Positions 1 to 7,346 of a DNA stretch of 64,000 nucleotides are shown in pieces. The notes below the pieces were generated by a model, which searched no databases, was not told the origin of the DNA, and worked only from the letters and a program-made list of their open reading frames with translations. The stretch is from Asbonarchaeum sp964517675 (GTDB lineage Archaea; Nanohalarchaeota; Nanosalinia; Nanosalinales; Nanoanaerosalinaceae). Within the stretch, counting starts at the first letter, position 1. The number at the start of each line of letters is the position of its first letter. The stretch lies in the NCBI GenBank assembly GCA_964517675.1, contig CAZFEL010000002.1, positions 248,001-312,000 on the forward strand, given 5' to 3'. Position numbers and translations under genes: made by a program.

Positions 1-435
1 CGCCCCGACACCGACGACCGCGAGGCTCGATCCTGCGAGCTCGCCGGGAAAGGAATCGTCCCAGTCCAGCCATTCTCGCTCCTTCTGTGCCTCATAGGAG
101 GTGAGGACCCGTCGCTCCAGGCCGAGGAGGTAGGAAAAGACGTGCTCGGCGATAGGTTCGGCGTGGACCCCTGAGGCGTTCGCGACAGCGACATCGTTCT
201 CGAGGAAGGTCCTGACCGGTAGATGGTCGTAACCGGCACTGGTGATCTGGATGAACGCGATGTCCTCGAGGTGACCGTCCCAGTCACGGTTCCATGTGTT
301 CGTGAGGATGATGTCGGCCCCGGGGAGGTGGTCCTCGAAGTCCTCCCGGTCTTCGGCGTGGATCACCTCGTCCTCGGTCCTGATGTGTTCGTGGAGGTCA
401 GGGGCGAAATGGTGGCTGGGGTAGATCAGTATCAT
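1..435 (-). CDS. D-2-hydroxyacid dehydrogenase, partial (C-terminus beyond window)
   Basis: Reading the minus strand from the ATG at 435 gives 145 codons open to the window edge. The N-terminal substrate domain starts MILIYPSHHFAPDLHEHI. It contains FIQITSAGYDHL and ANASGVHAEPIAEHV, which match the conserved sugar-acid/hydroxyacid dehydrogenase segments, and the last visible residues AVVGVGA open the NAD-binding Rossmann glycine motif. Members reduce 2-oxoacids with NAD(P)H in the cytoplasm; the substrate cannot be told from this half. It lies 42 bp downstream of the orphan gene at 478-1950 on the same strand and may be co-transcribed with it. The catalytic Arg/Glu/His triad would be in the missing part. 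Confidence 0.85.
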   Translation of the reverse strand, partial: MILIYPSHHFAPDLHEHIRTEDEVIHAEDREDFEDHLPGADIILTNTWNRDWDGHLEDIAFIQITSAGYDHLPVRTFLENDVAVANASGVHAEPIAEHVFSYLLGLERRVLTSYEAQKEREWLDWDDSFPGELAGSSLAVVGVGA

Positions 436-477
436 GGTGCTGTAGAATGTGGGCTGCTGGTTGAAACACGTTCCGGA

Positions 478-1950
478 TCAGGACCGGTACTCCGAGAAGT
501 CATCCTCCATCAGGACGTGGACGGTCTGTTCATTGGTGAGCCCGAGCCCGTACCGTGTGGGGAGTCCGCCGAGGTTCTTGAGGAACATGCTGGTGTCCCG
601 GCCGGGGTTGACCTCGCGGGCGTCTTTAACCCTGCCGTCGCTGTGACCGCCGATGACGAAGTCGTAGTCGTTCTCGAGGCCGTACTGGACGGAGGCAAGC
701 GCCTGGACCGGGAGGATGTCGCCATAATTCTCGAAGTCACAGGCGCCGTCCGGGTTCCCGCCCTCCCTGCCGTCCTTGTAGGGTATCTCCCAGGTATCGA
801 CCGCGAGGACGTCGTGGTCCTCGGCTGTCTCGAGGCTGTAGTTCCGGGTGAACCCGACCCATTCGTCGCTATCGTCCCGGCGGAACCCGAGGATGGTGGT
901 ATCGTCATCCCATGCCCATTTCTGGAACGTCTGGTTCGTCTTCCCGTAGTTCCGCTTGCACGTGCCGAGCTGGGTATTCATCGTGGCGATTGTTCCAGGG
1001 TCCTCGACCTCGTAGACCTCGTAGTCGTGGTCGTCGAGATGCCCGAGGGCAGCGGTCTCCTCGAACCTGTTGACGGCGTTGAAACGTCCTTCAAGCTCGT
1101 CCTGGAACGCCTCGTCCCGGGTGTGGGCGATGCTCCGTCCCTGGAAGGCCATGTCGTGGAGGATGGCATCGTAGAGGTCCTCCTGGCTGTCAACATCGCC
1201 GTCCCAGGCGTCGTCGTGGATGGTATCGAGGTACTTGTCCTCGAGCGGGTACGTGCCCTCGAGGAGGCCGAGCCCCTCCTCGACCCGGCGCTCGCGTTCC
1301 CTGTCGACGTTTTCCGTGAGGAAGTCACCGAACCGCATCAGGAGTTCCTCCTTGATATCATATGGATCGAGGTCCTCGTCGGTGTAGGTGAGCGAGACAT
1401 CATCGTTGAACCGGAAATCAGGGATGGCATCGAGGGTCATGCCTGCGAGCAGTTCTGCGTCTGCTTCCTCGAAGGTTGACGGGTCCTCGATGTATCGTTT
1501 CCTCCCGGCATCGATGAGATCGTCTCTCAACCGCTCCGTGGCCGCCTCTTGTGTATCTGTATCGTACTGTTCCATGACGGCTGCCTCGATGTCCGTGTCC
1601 GGGTAGGCCTCATCGATGGCTGCGAGATCGATATCCTCTTCGATTCTGTCAGCTATAACCGCATCATAGAGCAATCCACGACCCTCATCGCGGAGCCTGT
1701 AGGCCGGCCTCGCTGCTCGCTGCGGGTAGTTCCCGATACCGACAGAAGCACCGATGTAGGCGACGCTCTGGATACCTGCGGCTGCGGCCGTCACGATATC
1801 GCCTGTCGTGGCTGCCGTGACCGAGGCCCCGCCCATCCCGAGACCAAGAGCCATGCCTCCGTCCTCGAGCTTGATCGTGTCGGTCTCCATCAGTGCGTCT
1901 ATGCCGTCCGTGACTGTCCGGTCGATGGTATCGAGGAGGTCGACGTCCAT
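478..1950 (-). CDS. Hypothetical acidic protein, 490 residues, unrecognised
   Basis: I recognise no family. The protein is strongly acidic. Residues about 30-75 are Gly/Ala-rich and hydrophobic (GMALGLGMGGASVTAATTG and following) and could be one or two membrane or membrane-associated helices. The rest is soluble and Asp/Glu/Arg-rich. The C-terminal third has a motif-like stretch, TQLGTCKRNYGKTN, then NYGDILPVQALASVQYG and DFVIGGHSDGR. The start follows a possible TATA-like AT-rich patch near 1975. Continuous reading over 1.5 kb with acidic composition like its neighbours supports a real gene. Long open frames also run on the opposite strand here, as is usual in GC-rich genes. Confidence 0.7.
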   Translation of the reverse strand: MDVDLLDTIDRTVTDGIDALMETDTIKLEDGGMALGLGMGGASVTAATTGDIVTAAAAGIQSVAYIGASVGIGNYPQRAARPAYRLRDEGRGLLYDAVIADRIEEDIDLAAIDEAYPDTDIEAAVMEQYDTDTQEAATERLRDDLIDAGRKRYIEDPSTFEEADAELLAGMTLDAIPDFRFNDDVSLTYTDEDLDPYDIKEELLMRFGDFLTENVDRERERRVEEGLGLLEGTYPLEDKYLDTIHDDAWDGDVDSQEDLYDAILHDMAFQGRSIAHTRDEAFQDELEGRFNAVNRFEETAALGHLDDHDYEVYEVEDPGTIATMNTQLGTCKRNYGKTNQTFQKWAWDDDTTILGFRRDDSDEWVGFTRNYSLETAEDHDVLAVDTWEIPYKDGREGGNPDGACDFENYGDILPVQALASVQYGLENDYDFVIGGHSDGRVKDAREVNPGRDTSMFLKNLGGLPTRYGLGLTNEQTVHVLMEDDFSEYRS

Positions 1951-2088
1951 ATGTAACCGTGCCGGACCGAGGCTTATAATTGTTATGTTGTGGTGACAAC
2001 GAAAGGTTCCGATGTATGCCGGATCGATGCGTAATCGTCCGGCTGTGCCATCACGTGAACATCATCGAGTAGGAGAAACGTTCGAAGT

Positions 2089-2146
2089 CCCCTCCGAGAT
2101 TCGAACCCCGGAAACCGGACCGGTTTCCTCGGGCGCAGAATCTCGG
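2089..2146 (-). repeat. tRNA-Thr 3'-end echo with hairpin
   Basis: Positions 2089-2108 repeat 20 bases of the tRNA-Thr T-arm/acceptor (2176-2195), exactly 87 bp further 3' on the tRNA strand. The echo is the 3' side of a hairpin: CCGAGATTC at 2094-2102 faces GAATCTCGG at 2138-2146, enclosing an inner stem GGAAACCG/CGGTTTCC. Similar echoes follow tRNA-Ile, tRNA-Ala(GGC) and tRNA-Arg in this window. Confidence 0.75.
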
Positions 2147-2173
2147 AGAACGTCGTTGAACGGCCAGAAAAGA

Positions 2174-2245
2174 GCCCCCTCCGAGATTCGAACCCGGGGC
2201 CTCTACCTTACCAAGGTAGTGCTCTACCAGCTGAGCTAAGGGGGC
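2174..2245 (-). tRNA. tRNA-Thr (anticodon GGT)
   Basis: The minus strand folds as a complete cloverleaf. A seven-pair acceptor stem (GCCCCCT/AGGGGGC) is followed by a D arm GCTC..GAGC, an anticodon stem CTACC/GGTAG with loop TTGGTAA giving anticodon GGT, and a T loop TTCGAAT. CCA is not encoded. No intron is present. Confidence 0.95.
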
Positions 2246-2290
2246 TTGGATGCTGGAGGTGGTGGTCACTGTAGTTTTTTATGTGTTGCA

Positions 2291-2875
2291 TCAGTCCTCG
2301 TCCGGGCCTGTCGGGAGCTTGATCGTTATGGTGCGTTCCTCCAGTGTCTCCCAGAACCCGATGAGATGGTCCATCAGCTCGTCCAGGCGGTCCTCGAGGA
2401 GGTAGACAAGCCCGAGCCCCAGACCTGCCGCGACGATCCCGCCGAGGATGTCGAGTGGCCAGTGCTGCCCGGTATAGACCCGCGCAAATCCTGTGACAGC
2501 GGCCGCACCGAGCAGAAAACCGCTGAAGATCGGTTTCTTCCGCCACAGGTACCCAAACGCAGTCCCGAAGATCACCGCCGTGTGCTGGCTGGGGAACACG
2601 TTCTCTCCGGTCGGTGCGATGATGTCCTGGGCCACCAGCGGGGAGGGATGGCTGTAGACCAGACCGAGACCGTACGCGACCGCCGTCCCGGTCACCGCCA
2701 CCGTGAAGGTATACAGGGCATCTTTACGATCACCTGGCTGGAGGAACCAGATGCCGAGGAGTGAGAGAGGGATCAGAAAGACAAGCAGTTCCGCGGAAAG
2801 TGCCATGATAGAATCGAGTCCAGGTGTGCCTGTGAGCTGCTGGACTGTGAGATACAGCTGTCCGTCCAGGGCCAC
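2291..2875 (-). CDS. PAP2-family membrane phosphatase
   Basis: This 194-residue protein has about five hydrophobic segments and the two later phosphatase signatures of the PAP2 superfamily: FPSQHTAVIF (around residue 92) and ARVYTGQHWPLDILGG (around 130), whose His residues act in catalysis. The first signature (KxxxxxxRP) is degenerate; only SHPSPLV is visible there. Relatives dephosphorylate phosphatidate or isoprenyl diphosphates at the membrane. In archaea a role in recycling dolichyl/undecaprenyl-type pyrophosphate or in lipid metabolism is likely, but the substrate is not visible. It lies 16 bp downstream of the L40e gene on the same strand and is probably co-transcribed with it. Confidence 0.85.
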   Translation of the reverse strand: MALDGQLYLTVQQLTGTPGLDSIMALSAELLVFLIPLSLLGIWFLQPGDRKDALYTFTVAVTGTAVAYGLGLVYSHPSPLVAQDIIAPTGENVFPSQHTAVIFGTAFGYLWRKKPIFSGFLLGAAAVTGFARVYTGQHWPLDILGGIVAAGLGLGLVYLLEDRLDELMDHLIGFWETLEERTITIKLPTGPDED

Positions 2876-2891
2876 AGGTCACGGTCCTCCG

Positions 2892-3053
2892 TCACTCCGT
2901 GACTTCGCTGTGTTTCTTCCGGAGACCGGAGTATCCGCACTTGCGGCAGTTGGCGCCTTCAGGATCTTTCATCCGGTTGCGCGCGTTGCACTTCCGGCAG
3001 ACATAGACATCCTTGAAGATGCGTTCCTCCGCGACATCGAACTTCTCTGCCAT
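2892..3053 (-). CDS. rpl40e: Ribosomal protein L40e
   Basis: This 53-residue protein starts MAEKFDVAEERIFKDVYVC and carries two zinc knuckles, CRKCNARN and CRKCGYSGLR, the full structure of archaeal L40e. The open frame extends further upstream, but the start at 3053 is chosen because it matches the family length and a TATA box (TATATAAAAG, about 3086-3095) lies about 35 bp ahead. The protein binds the large subunit of the ribosome. Confidence 0.95.
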   Translation of the reverse strand: MAEKFDVAEERIFKDVYVCRKCNARNRMKDPEGANCRKCGYSGLRKKHSEVTE

Positions 3054-3085
3054 GTGGATGACCTCTGTCCGTACCTCCTCGCTTA

Positions 3086-3095
3086 CTTTTATATA
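3086..3095 (-). promoter_or_regulatory. TATA box of the L40e/PAP2 transcription unit
   Basis: The minus strand reads CCTATATAAAAGTAAG about 35 bp upstream of the L40e ATG, a strong archaeal TATA element. It sits just inside the end of the upstream phosphoesterase gene. Confidence 0.7.
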
Positions 3096-3099
3096 GGTT

Positions 3100-3588
3100 T
3101 CAGCCCCCGCGCCTGCTGTTCCCGAGTCGCTGGTCGTCGCTGTCGAGGTACAGCTCGCGGCCATCCATGTCCCCCGACGGCACACCGACATGGCGTGGGT
3201 CGTGGCTGTGCAGGATCCGGTAGGTCGGTCCGTCCTCGATATCGAGCTCATCGGTCGCGGTGTTTGCGAGGAGCTCCTCCTGCCCGCTGACGTCCTCATC
3301 GTCGTGTTCGTGGTAGTCCATCTCGTCGTGGTCGTCCGAGTTCCCCGGGATCGTCACGCTGTCCTCGAACCTGTCCATGTACTCCTCGAGGTCCGCCCAG
3401 TCCTGTTCGTCACCGCAGTCACCGGAGAACCAGGCCACATCTATACCCTCCGCGAGCTCGTCCAGCATCCTGGATGCGTGCTCGCGGTAGACCTCCTCGG
3501 AGCCGTACACCGGCTCGAAGACCTCCGGCTCGTTGAAATGCATATCCGAGAGGTGCAGTACTGCGGTATCGGGGGCCTCGGGACGCAT
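3100..3588 (-). CDS. Calcineurin-like metallophosphoesterase
   Basis: The product has the ordered metal-binding motifs of the family: LHLSDMHF (DxH), WFSGDCGD (GDxxD-like), TIPGNSDDH (GNxD) and ILHSHDP (HxH-like). At about 162 residues it resembles small YfcE-type enzymes, but the usual GHTHxP is replaced by HSHDP and the C-terminus is short. The ATG at 3588 is preferred over the GTG at 3609 because GGAAGG lies just ahead of it. A TATA-like element (ACTTATCAA, about 3615-3623) is present. Substrate unknown; cyclic nucleotides or nucleic-acid phosphodiesters are typical for relatives. Confidence 0.8.
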   Translation of the reverse strand: MRPEAPDTAVLHLSDMHFNEPEVFEPVYGSEEVYREHASRMLDELAEGIDVAWFSGDCGDEQDWADLEEYMDRFEDSVTIPGNSDDHDEMDYHEHDDEDVSGQEELLANTATDELDIEDGPTYRILHSHDPRHVGVPSGDMDGRELYLDSDDQRLGNSRRGG

Positions 3589-3639
3589 GGTCCTTCCTGT
3601 GGTCTCCACGTTGATAAGTGTTTTGTCATCAGAAAGTAG

Positions 3640-4164
3640 TCACATGATCTGGTCGGAGCTCCAGTCCACCTGGCCGGGCCGGTGGTCCTCATAGGTTCCG
3701 TCCTCGATGATCTCCTGTATCTGCTCTGCTGTCTCTTCTGCTGTCCTGCCGGTGGTATCGATCTCGATGACGTTTTTCTGCTCCGCGATGGTCTCCTGGA
3801 GGATGATATCGAGGACCTCTGCCTCGATGTTCTCGTCCTGTTTCTGTTCGGACCAGCCTTTGGCCTCCAGCCGTTCCTCTAACTCCGCTGGGTCACAGCG
3901 GAGGACGACGGCCAGGTCGGCGGGGACGTGGTGGCTCATGTGGCCGTCGATGATGGCATCGTCCCCGATCTCGCGTTCTATCTCCTCGACGAGGGAGGGG
4001 ACATCGATCTCTTTGACATTGCGCGTCTCGTCGGTGGCGGTCTCGACGGTGTCCCGCTTGGCGATGTCGTTGACCGCGATGACCTTGTACCCGAGAACGT
4101 CCCCGAGTCGCCGGGCCACCGTGGTCTTGCCGGTCCCGGGGGTCCCGGTGATGGCGATGATCAT
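3640..4164 (-). CDS. AK6/Fap7-type adenylate kinase-NTPase
   Basis: The 174-residue protein begins MIIAITGTPGTGKTTVARRL, a P-loop at residues 7-15. It continues with IIDGHMSHHVPADLAVVLRC and RLEAKGWSEQKQDENIEAE, characteristic of the AK6/Fap7 (hCINAP) family. Relatives have adenylate kinase activity and act in small-subunit rRNA 3' maturation with uS11. The internal ATG at 4164 is chosen because it begins the family core and a TATA-like CTTTTATGG (about 4187-4195) lies about 27 bp ahead, which suggests a leaderless transcript. The gene is divergent from rfcS. Confidence 0.88.
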   Translation of the reverse strand: MIIAITGTPGTGKTTVARRLGDVLGYKVIAVNDIAKRDTVETATDETRNVKEIDVPSLVEEIEREIGDDAIIDGHMSHHVPADLAVVLRCDPAELEERLEAKGWSEQKQDENIEAEVLDIILQETIAEQKNVIEIDTTGRTAEETAEQIQEIIEDGTYEDHRPGQVDWSSDQIM

Positions 4165-4226
4165 AGAGATGGATGGGGTGGCAAAACCATAAAAGACTGC
4201 CCGGGGCACCCTCAGGTGTTGATACG

Positions 4227-4304
4227 ATGATCGATGTATGGACGCGCGGAAGGCGTTCCCACTCGACCAGCCATCGGACGATCTCATCAGCAGGTGACCA
4301 ATGA
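4227..4304 (+). other. Upstream mini-ORF repeating the first codons of rfcS
   Basis: ATGATCGATGTATGGAC at 4227-4243 is identical to the first 17 bases of rfcS at 4306-4322. The frame opened here encodes MIDVWTRGRR and runs 25 codons to a TGA at 4302-4304, one base before the rfcS ATG. It could be a translated leader or a relic of a partial duplication. No independent function is claimed. Confidence 0.6.
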
Positions 4305-4305
4305 T

Positions 4306-5253
4306 ATGATCGATGTATGGACAGAGAAGTACCGGCCTGATACCCTTGAAGACGTCATCGGGCACGACAACATCGTCGACCGGTTAACAGCTTTCGTGGA
4401 CAACGAGAGCGTCCCGCACATGATGTTTGCGGGCCCTGCGGGGACGGGGAAGACCACCTCCGCTATCGCACTTGCAAAGGATCTCTACGGCGATGACTGG
4501 AAGCAGAACTTCATGGAGACCAACGCCTCCGATGACCGTGGTATCGATGTGGTCCGGAACCAGATCAAGGACTTCGCACGGACCCGACCTATCAATGCCG
4601 ATTTCAAGATCATCTTCCTCGATGAGTCGGACGCCCTGACCTCCGACGCACAGCAGGCCCTCCGCAGGACGATGGAGAAGTTCTCGAGCTCCTGCAGGTT
4701 CATCCTGTCGTGCAACTACTCCTCGAAGATAATATCTCCGATCCAGTCCCGGTGTGCGATCTTCCGGTTCAACCGGCTGGAGGAGGACGGCGTCCGGGAG
4801 TACATCGAACGGGTCGTCGACGGCCAGGGCCTGGCGATCGATGACTCGGGCATCGATGCCGTCGCACAGGTTGCCCAGGGCGATCTGCGGAAGGCGACCA
4901 ACGTCCTCCAGGCTGCGTCCATCAGGGACGGCACGATAACGGAAGAGACAGTCTTCGAGGTCTCCGCATCCCTCCGTCCCGGCGAGGTCCGCGAGATCCT
5001 CGAGGAGGCCCTCGATGGGAGCTTCCAGCAGGCACGGGATGATCTGTCCGACCTGATGATCGGCCGGGGTCTCGATGGCCTCGATGTGATCAAGGCGATC
5101 CATCGGGAGGTCTACGATCTCGATATCCCCGAGCGTGCGAAACTGGAGATCATCAAGCAGATGGGCGAGTTCGAGTTCCGCATCGTCGAGGGCGGCTCGC
5201 CGGATGTCCAGATCGAGTCACTGCTCGCCCAGATCGCGAACCTGGATACCTGA
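4306..5253 (+). CDS. rfcS: Replication factor C small subunit
   Basis: The 315-residue AAA+ clamp-loader subunit begins MIDVWTEKYRPDTLEDVIGH (RFC box). Walker A GPAGTGKTT lies near residue 44, Walker B with sensor FLDESDALT near 105, and the arginine-finger region SCNYSSKIISPIQSRC near 140. With RfcL it opens and loads the PCNA ring at primer-template junctions. The start at 4306 matches the family N-terminus; the longer frame back to 4234 is not conserved. It is divergent from the AK6 gene. The Walker B reads DESD rather than the common DEAD. Confidence 0.97.
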   Translation: MIDVWTEKYRPDTLEDVIGHDNIVDRLTAFVDNESVPHMMFAGPAGTGKTTSAIALAKDLYGDDWKQNFMETNASDDRGIDVVRNQIKDFARTRPINADFKIIFLDESDALTSDAQQALRRTMEKFSSSCRFILSCNYSSKIISPIQSRCAIFRFNRLEEDGVREYIERVVDGQGLAIDDSGIDAVAQVAQGDLRKATNVLQAASIRDGTITEETVFEVSASLRPGEVREILEEALDGSFQQARDDLSDLMIGRGLDGLDVIKAIHREVYDLDIPERAKLEIIKQMGEFEFRIVEGGSPDVQIESLLAQIANLDT

Positions 5254-5259
5254 AAACGG

Positions 5260-6081
5260 TCACTGTTGTTCCTCGGGACGGAGCCGTGTCTCGATGACGT
5301 CATCAGACGCATCAAGTTCCGTCTCTGCTGTCTCTGCCCGGAGGTTGCTGTAGTAGAGGTAGGTGTCGTACTCCGTGTCCGAGCGGTTGACATCGGTCCG
5401 GAACCGTATCTCGGCGAGGTCATCGGTCGCATCGCAGGTACTGAGATCATGGGGCCGGACCTGTCCGTCCTCGACGATACGGATGTCGGAGCAGTCCGGG
5501 TTCATCCGCCCGGTCCCGATCAGTGCGGTGGTGTTAAGGTCGATGGCGGCTATTGAATCGTCTTTCGAGACCCCTTCGGTGTTCTCGACCACGATCTGTC
5601 TGCGGTGCGCCCAGTCGATGTCCCACCATCGCTGACCGGCCACGCACTGGCGGTCGATGGAGAATTCCTCGAAGTCGAGCTGGATCGTGTACCTGTTGCC
5701 TGACCGGAAGACCGCGTCGGTTGAGATGTTGAGGGTGCCGGTGGTGCCGGGCTGCTGGAAGGAGCCGTTGAGGACGATGGTATCGGTCGCAAAGCTGTAG
5801 TTGATGTTCTGTCCCTCGAAGACAATCAGCTCTGCTGTGCTGGTTTCGATCCGGCTGTCGCCGTTGTTCGCAATCTGGAAGGTTACCTGGTGCCCGTTGC
5901 ATCGGGTCTCCTGGATGACGACGTCATCCTCGAGAGCCTCTTCCAACCGCTCGTTGATCGCTCCCTGCTGGCCCTGGAGGAACGTCATCGCGCTGATGGC
6001 GAGGGTGAGGACCATCGCGGTCAGGATGACGGTCGCGATGATCGGTGTCAGACCTTCTCGGGACTGCTGGCGGGCGGCCAT
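5260..6081 (-). CDS. Pilin-like secreted protein with DUF2341-like domain
   Basis: The N-terminus SREGLTPIIATVILTAMVLT is a class III (type IV pilin) signal with a charged stub and one hydrophobic helix. The exported part (273 residues in all) is Asn/Thr/Asp-rich, and its second half, from WWDIDWAHRRQIVVENTEG on, resembles DUF2341 as also seen in the 779-residue frame at 7343-9682. A TATA-like element (TTTTTAAC, about 6107-6116) precedes the start and is shared with the divergent rfcL. It is separated from the main pilus operon only by rfcL. It is probably a minor pilin or surface adhesin; the ligand is unknown. Confidence 0.8.
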   Translation of the reverse strand: MAARQQSREGLTPIIATVILTAMVLTLAISAMTFLQGQQGAINERLEEALEDDVVIQETRCNGHQVTFQIANNGDSRIETSTAELIVFEGQNINYSFATDTIVLNGSFQQPGTTGTLNISTDAVFRSGNRYTIQLDFEEFSIDRQCVAGQRWWDIDWAHRRQIVVENTEGVSKDDSIAAIDLNTTALIGTGRMNPDCSDIRIVEDGQVRPHDLSTCDATDDLAEIRFRTDVNRSDTEYDTYLYYSNLRAETAETELDASDDVIETRLRPEEQQ

Positions 6082-6104
6082 CTGTCAGTGCTACATGCGG
6101 GAGA

Positions 6105-6119
6105 GATGTTAAAAACATC
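6105..6119. promoter_or_regulatory. Shared divergent TATA element, rfcL and pilin-like gene
   Basis: GATGTT-AAA-AACATC is an inverted repeat with a TATA-like core. It sits 24-32 bp from both divergent start codons (6081 minus, 6138 plus), so one symmetrical element may serve both genes. Confidence 0.5.
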
Positions 6120-6137
6120 ACCGCCCTATGCGGTACC

Positions 6138-7346
6138 ATGGCGGAGACGGTCACCTGGACGGAGAAGTACCGGCCTGAGAGTCTTGATGAGTACCGCGGG
6201 AAGTCCAAGACCGTCGAGGAGGTCAAAGGCTGGGTAAAGAACTGGGACAACCAGAAGTCGAAGTCATTGCTACTCCATGGGCCGCCGGGGGTCGGGAAGA
6301 CGGCCCTGGTCCATGCGATCGCGAACGAGCTGGACATGGAGATCTTCGAGACGAATGCGTCTGATGTCAGGACCAAGCAGGCCCTGAAGGACAAGGTCGA
6401 GCAGGCCGTCAAGCAGCGCTCGTTCACCGGCAAGACCAAACTCATCCTTATCGATGAGGTCGACGGGATGAGCTCGACGGACCGTGGTGGGACGTCCGAG
6501 ATCAACCGGATCGTGAAAGAATCCCGCTTCCCGGTCATCCTGACGGCCAACGACGCCTACGCCAACGGCATGCAGACCCTCAGGCGGAGGAGCAAGGTGG
6601 TGGAGGTCAACAAGGTCCATACGAACTCCGTCAACGCCCGTCTCCGGGAGATCGCGGAGCGCGAAGGGCTCGAATACGAGAAGAAAGGTATCAAGGCGAT
6701 CGCCAGGCGTGCTGACGGGGATCTCCGCTCGGCGGTCAACGATCTCCAGAGCCTGGCCAGGAAACATGAGACGATCGATACCGAGGCGGCGAAAGATCTC
6801 GGCTACCGGGACCGCGAGACGGATATATTCGAGGCCCTGAAGATCATATTCAAGACCGAGACCGCCGAGACCGCTTCTGATGCACTGGATGACGTCGATG
6901 AGGACTACGATACGATATTCGAGTGGATACGCGAGAACGTGCCCAGAGAGTACGAGAGGTCAGGTGATGTTGCCCGGGCGATGGGCGAGCTCTCGACGGC
7001 GGATGTGTTCCGCGGCCGGATCGGGGCCCAGAACTGGTCCCTGCTCAAGTACGTCTACGCGATCATGAGCGTGGGCGTGGCCCTGGGCAAGGAGGAGAAG
7101 TATGGTGGGTTCACCCGGTACCAGTACCCGTCACGGATCAAAAAGATGGGACAGAGCAAGGCCGCCCGGAAGCGGCGGGACGATATCGGGACGAAGGTCG
7201 GGGAGAAGCTCCACGTCTCGATCTCGGATGCGACAGACATGTTATCCGTCCTCCAGATGCTGTTCGAGAACGATGAATGGCGCGAGAATATCGTCGAAGA
7301 GCTCGAACTGACGGAGGACGAGATCGAGTTCATCGAAGAGTTCTAA
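6138..7346 (+). CDS. rfcL: Replication factor C large subunit
   Basis: The 402-residue product starts MAETVTWTEKYRPESLDEYRG. Walker A is GPPGVGKTAL near residue 48, Walker B LILIDEVDGM near 108, and ETNASDVRTKQ (near 73) is typical of RfcL. The C-terminal collar follows. It is shorter than many euryarchaeal RfcL proteins and ends in an acidic tail (TEDEIEFIEEF); I see no clear PIP box. It forms the clamp loader with RfcS. The start at 6138 sits about 25 bp after the TATA-like element at 6105-6119, consistent with a leaderless mRNA. Its stop overlaps the convergent gene by 4 bp. Confidence 0.96.
   Translation: MAETVTWTEKYRPESLDEYRGKSKTVEEVKGWVKNWDNQKSKSLLLHGPPGVGKTALVHAIANELDMEIFETNASDVRTKQALKDKVEQAVKQRSFTGKTKLILIDEVDGMSSTDRGGTSEINRIVKESRFPVILTANDAYANGMQTLRRRSKVVEVNKVHTNSVNARLREIAEREGLEYEKKGIKAIARRADGDLRSAVNDLQSLARKHETIDTEAAKDLGYRDRETDIFEALKIIFKTETAETASDALDDVDEDYDTIFEWIRENVPREYERSGDVARAMGELSTADVFRGRIGAQNWSLLKYVYAIMSVGVALGKEEKYGGFTRYQYPSRIKKMGQSKAARKRRDDIGTKVGEKLHVSISDATDMLSVLQMLFENDEWRENIVEELELTEDEIEFIEEF

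Noticed and set aside
223..1479. Long plus-strand frame of 418 codons opposite the orphan gene
   Set aside because: Its composition (Val/Glu/Leu runs such as VVVVVE) is that of an antisense shadow. The minus-strand frame has a more natural protein, and the region 1-435 encodes the hydroxyacid dehydrogenase on the minus strand.
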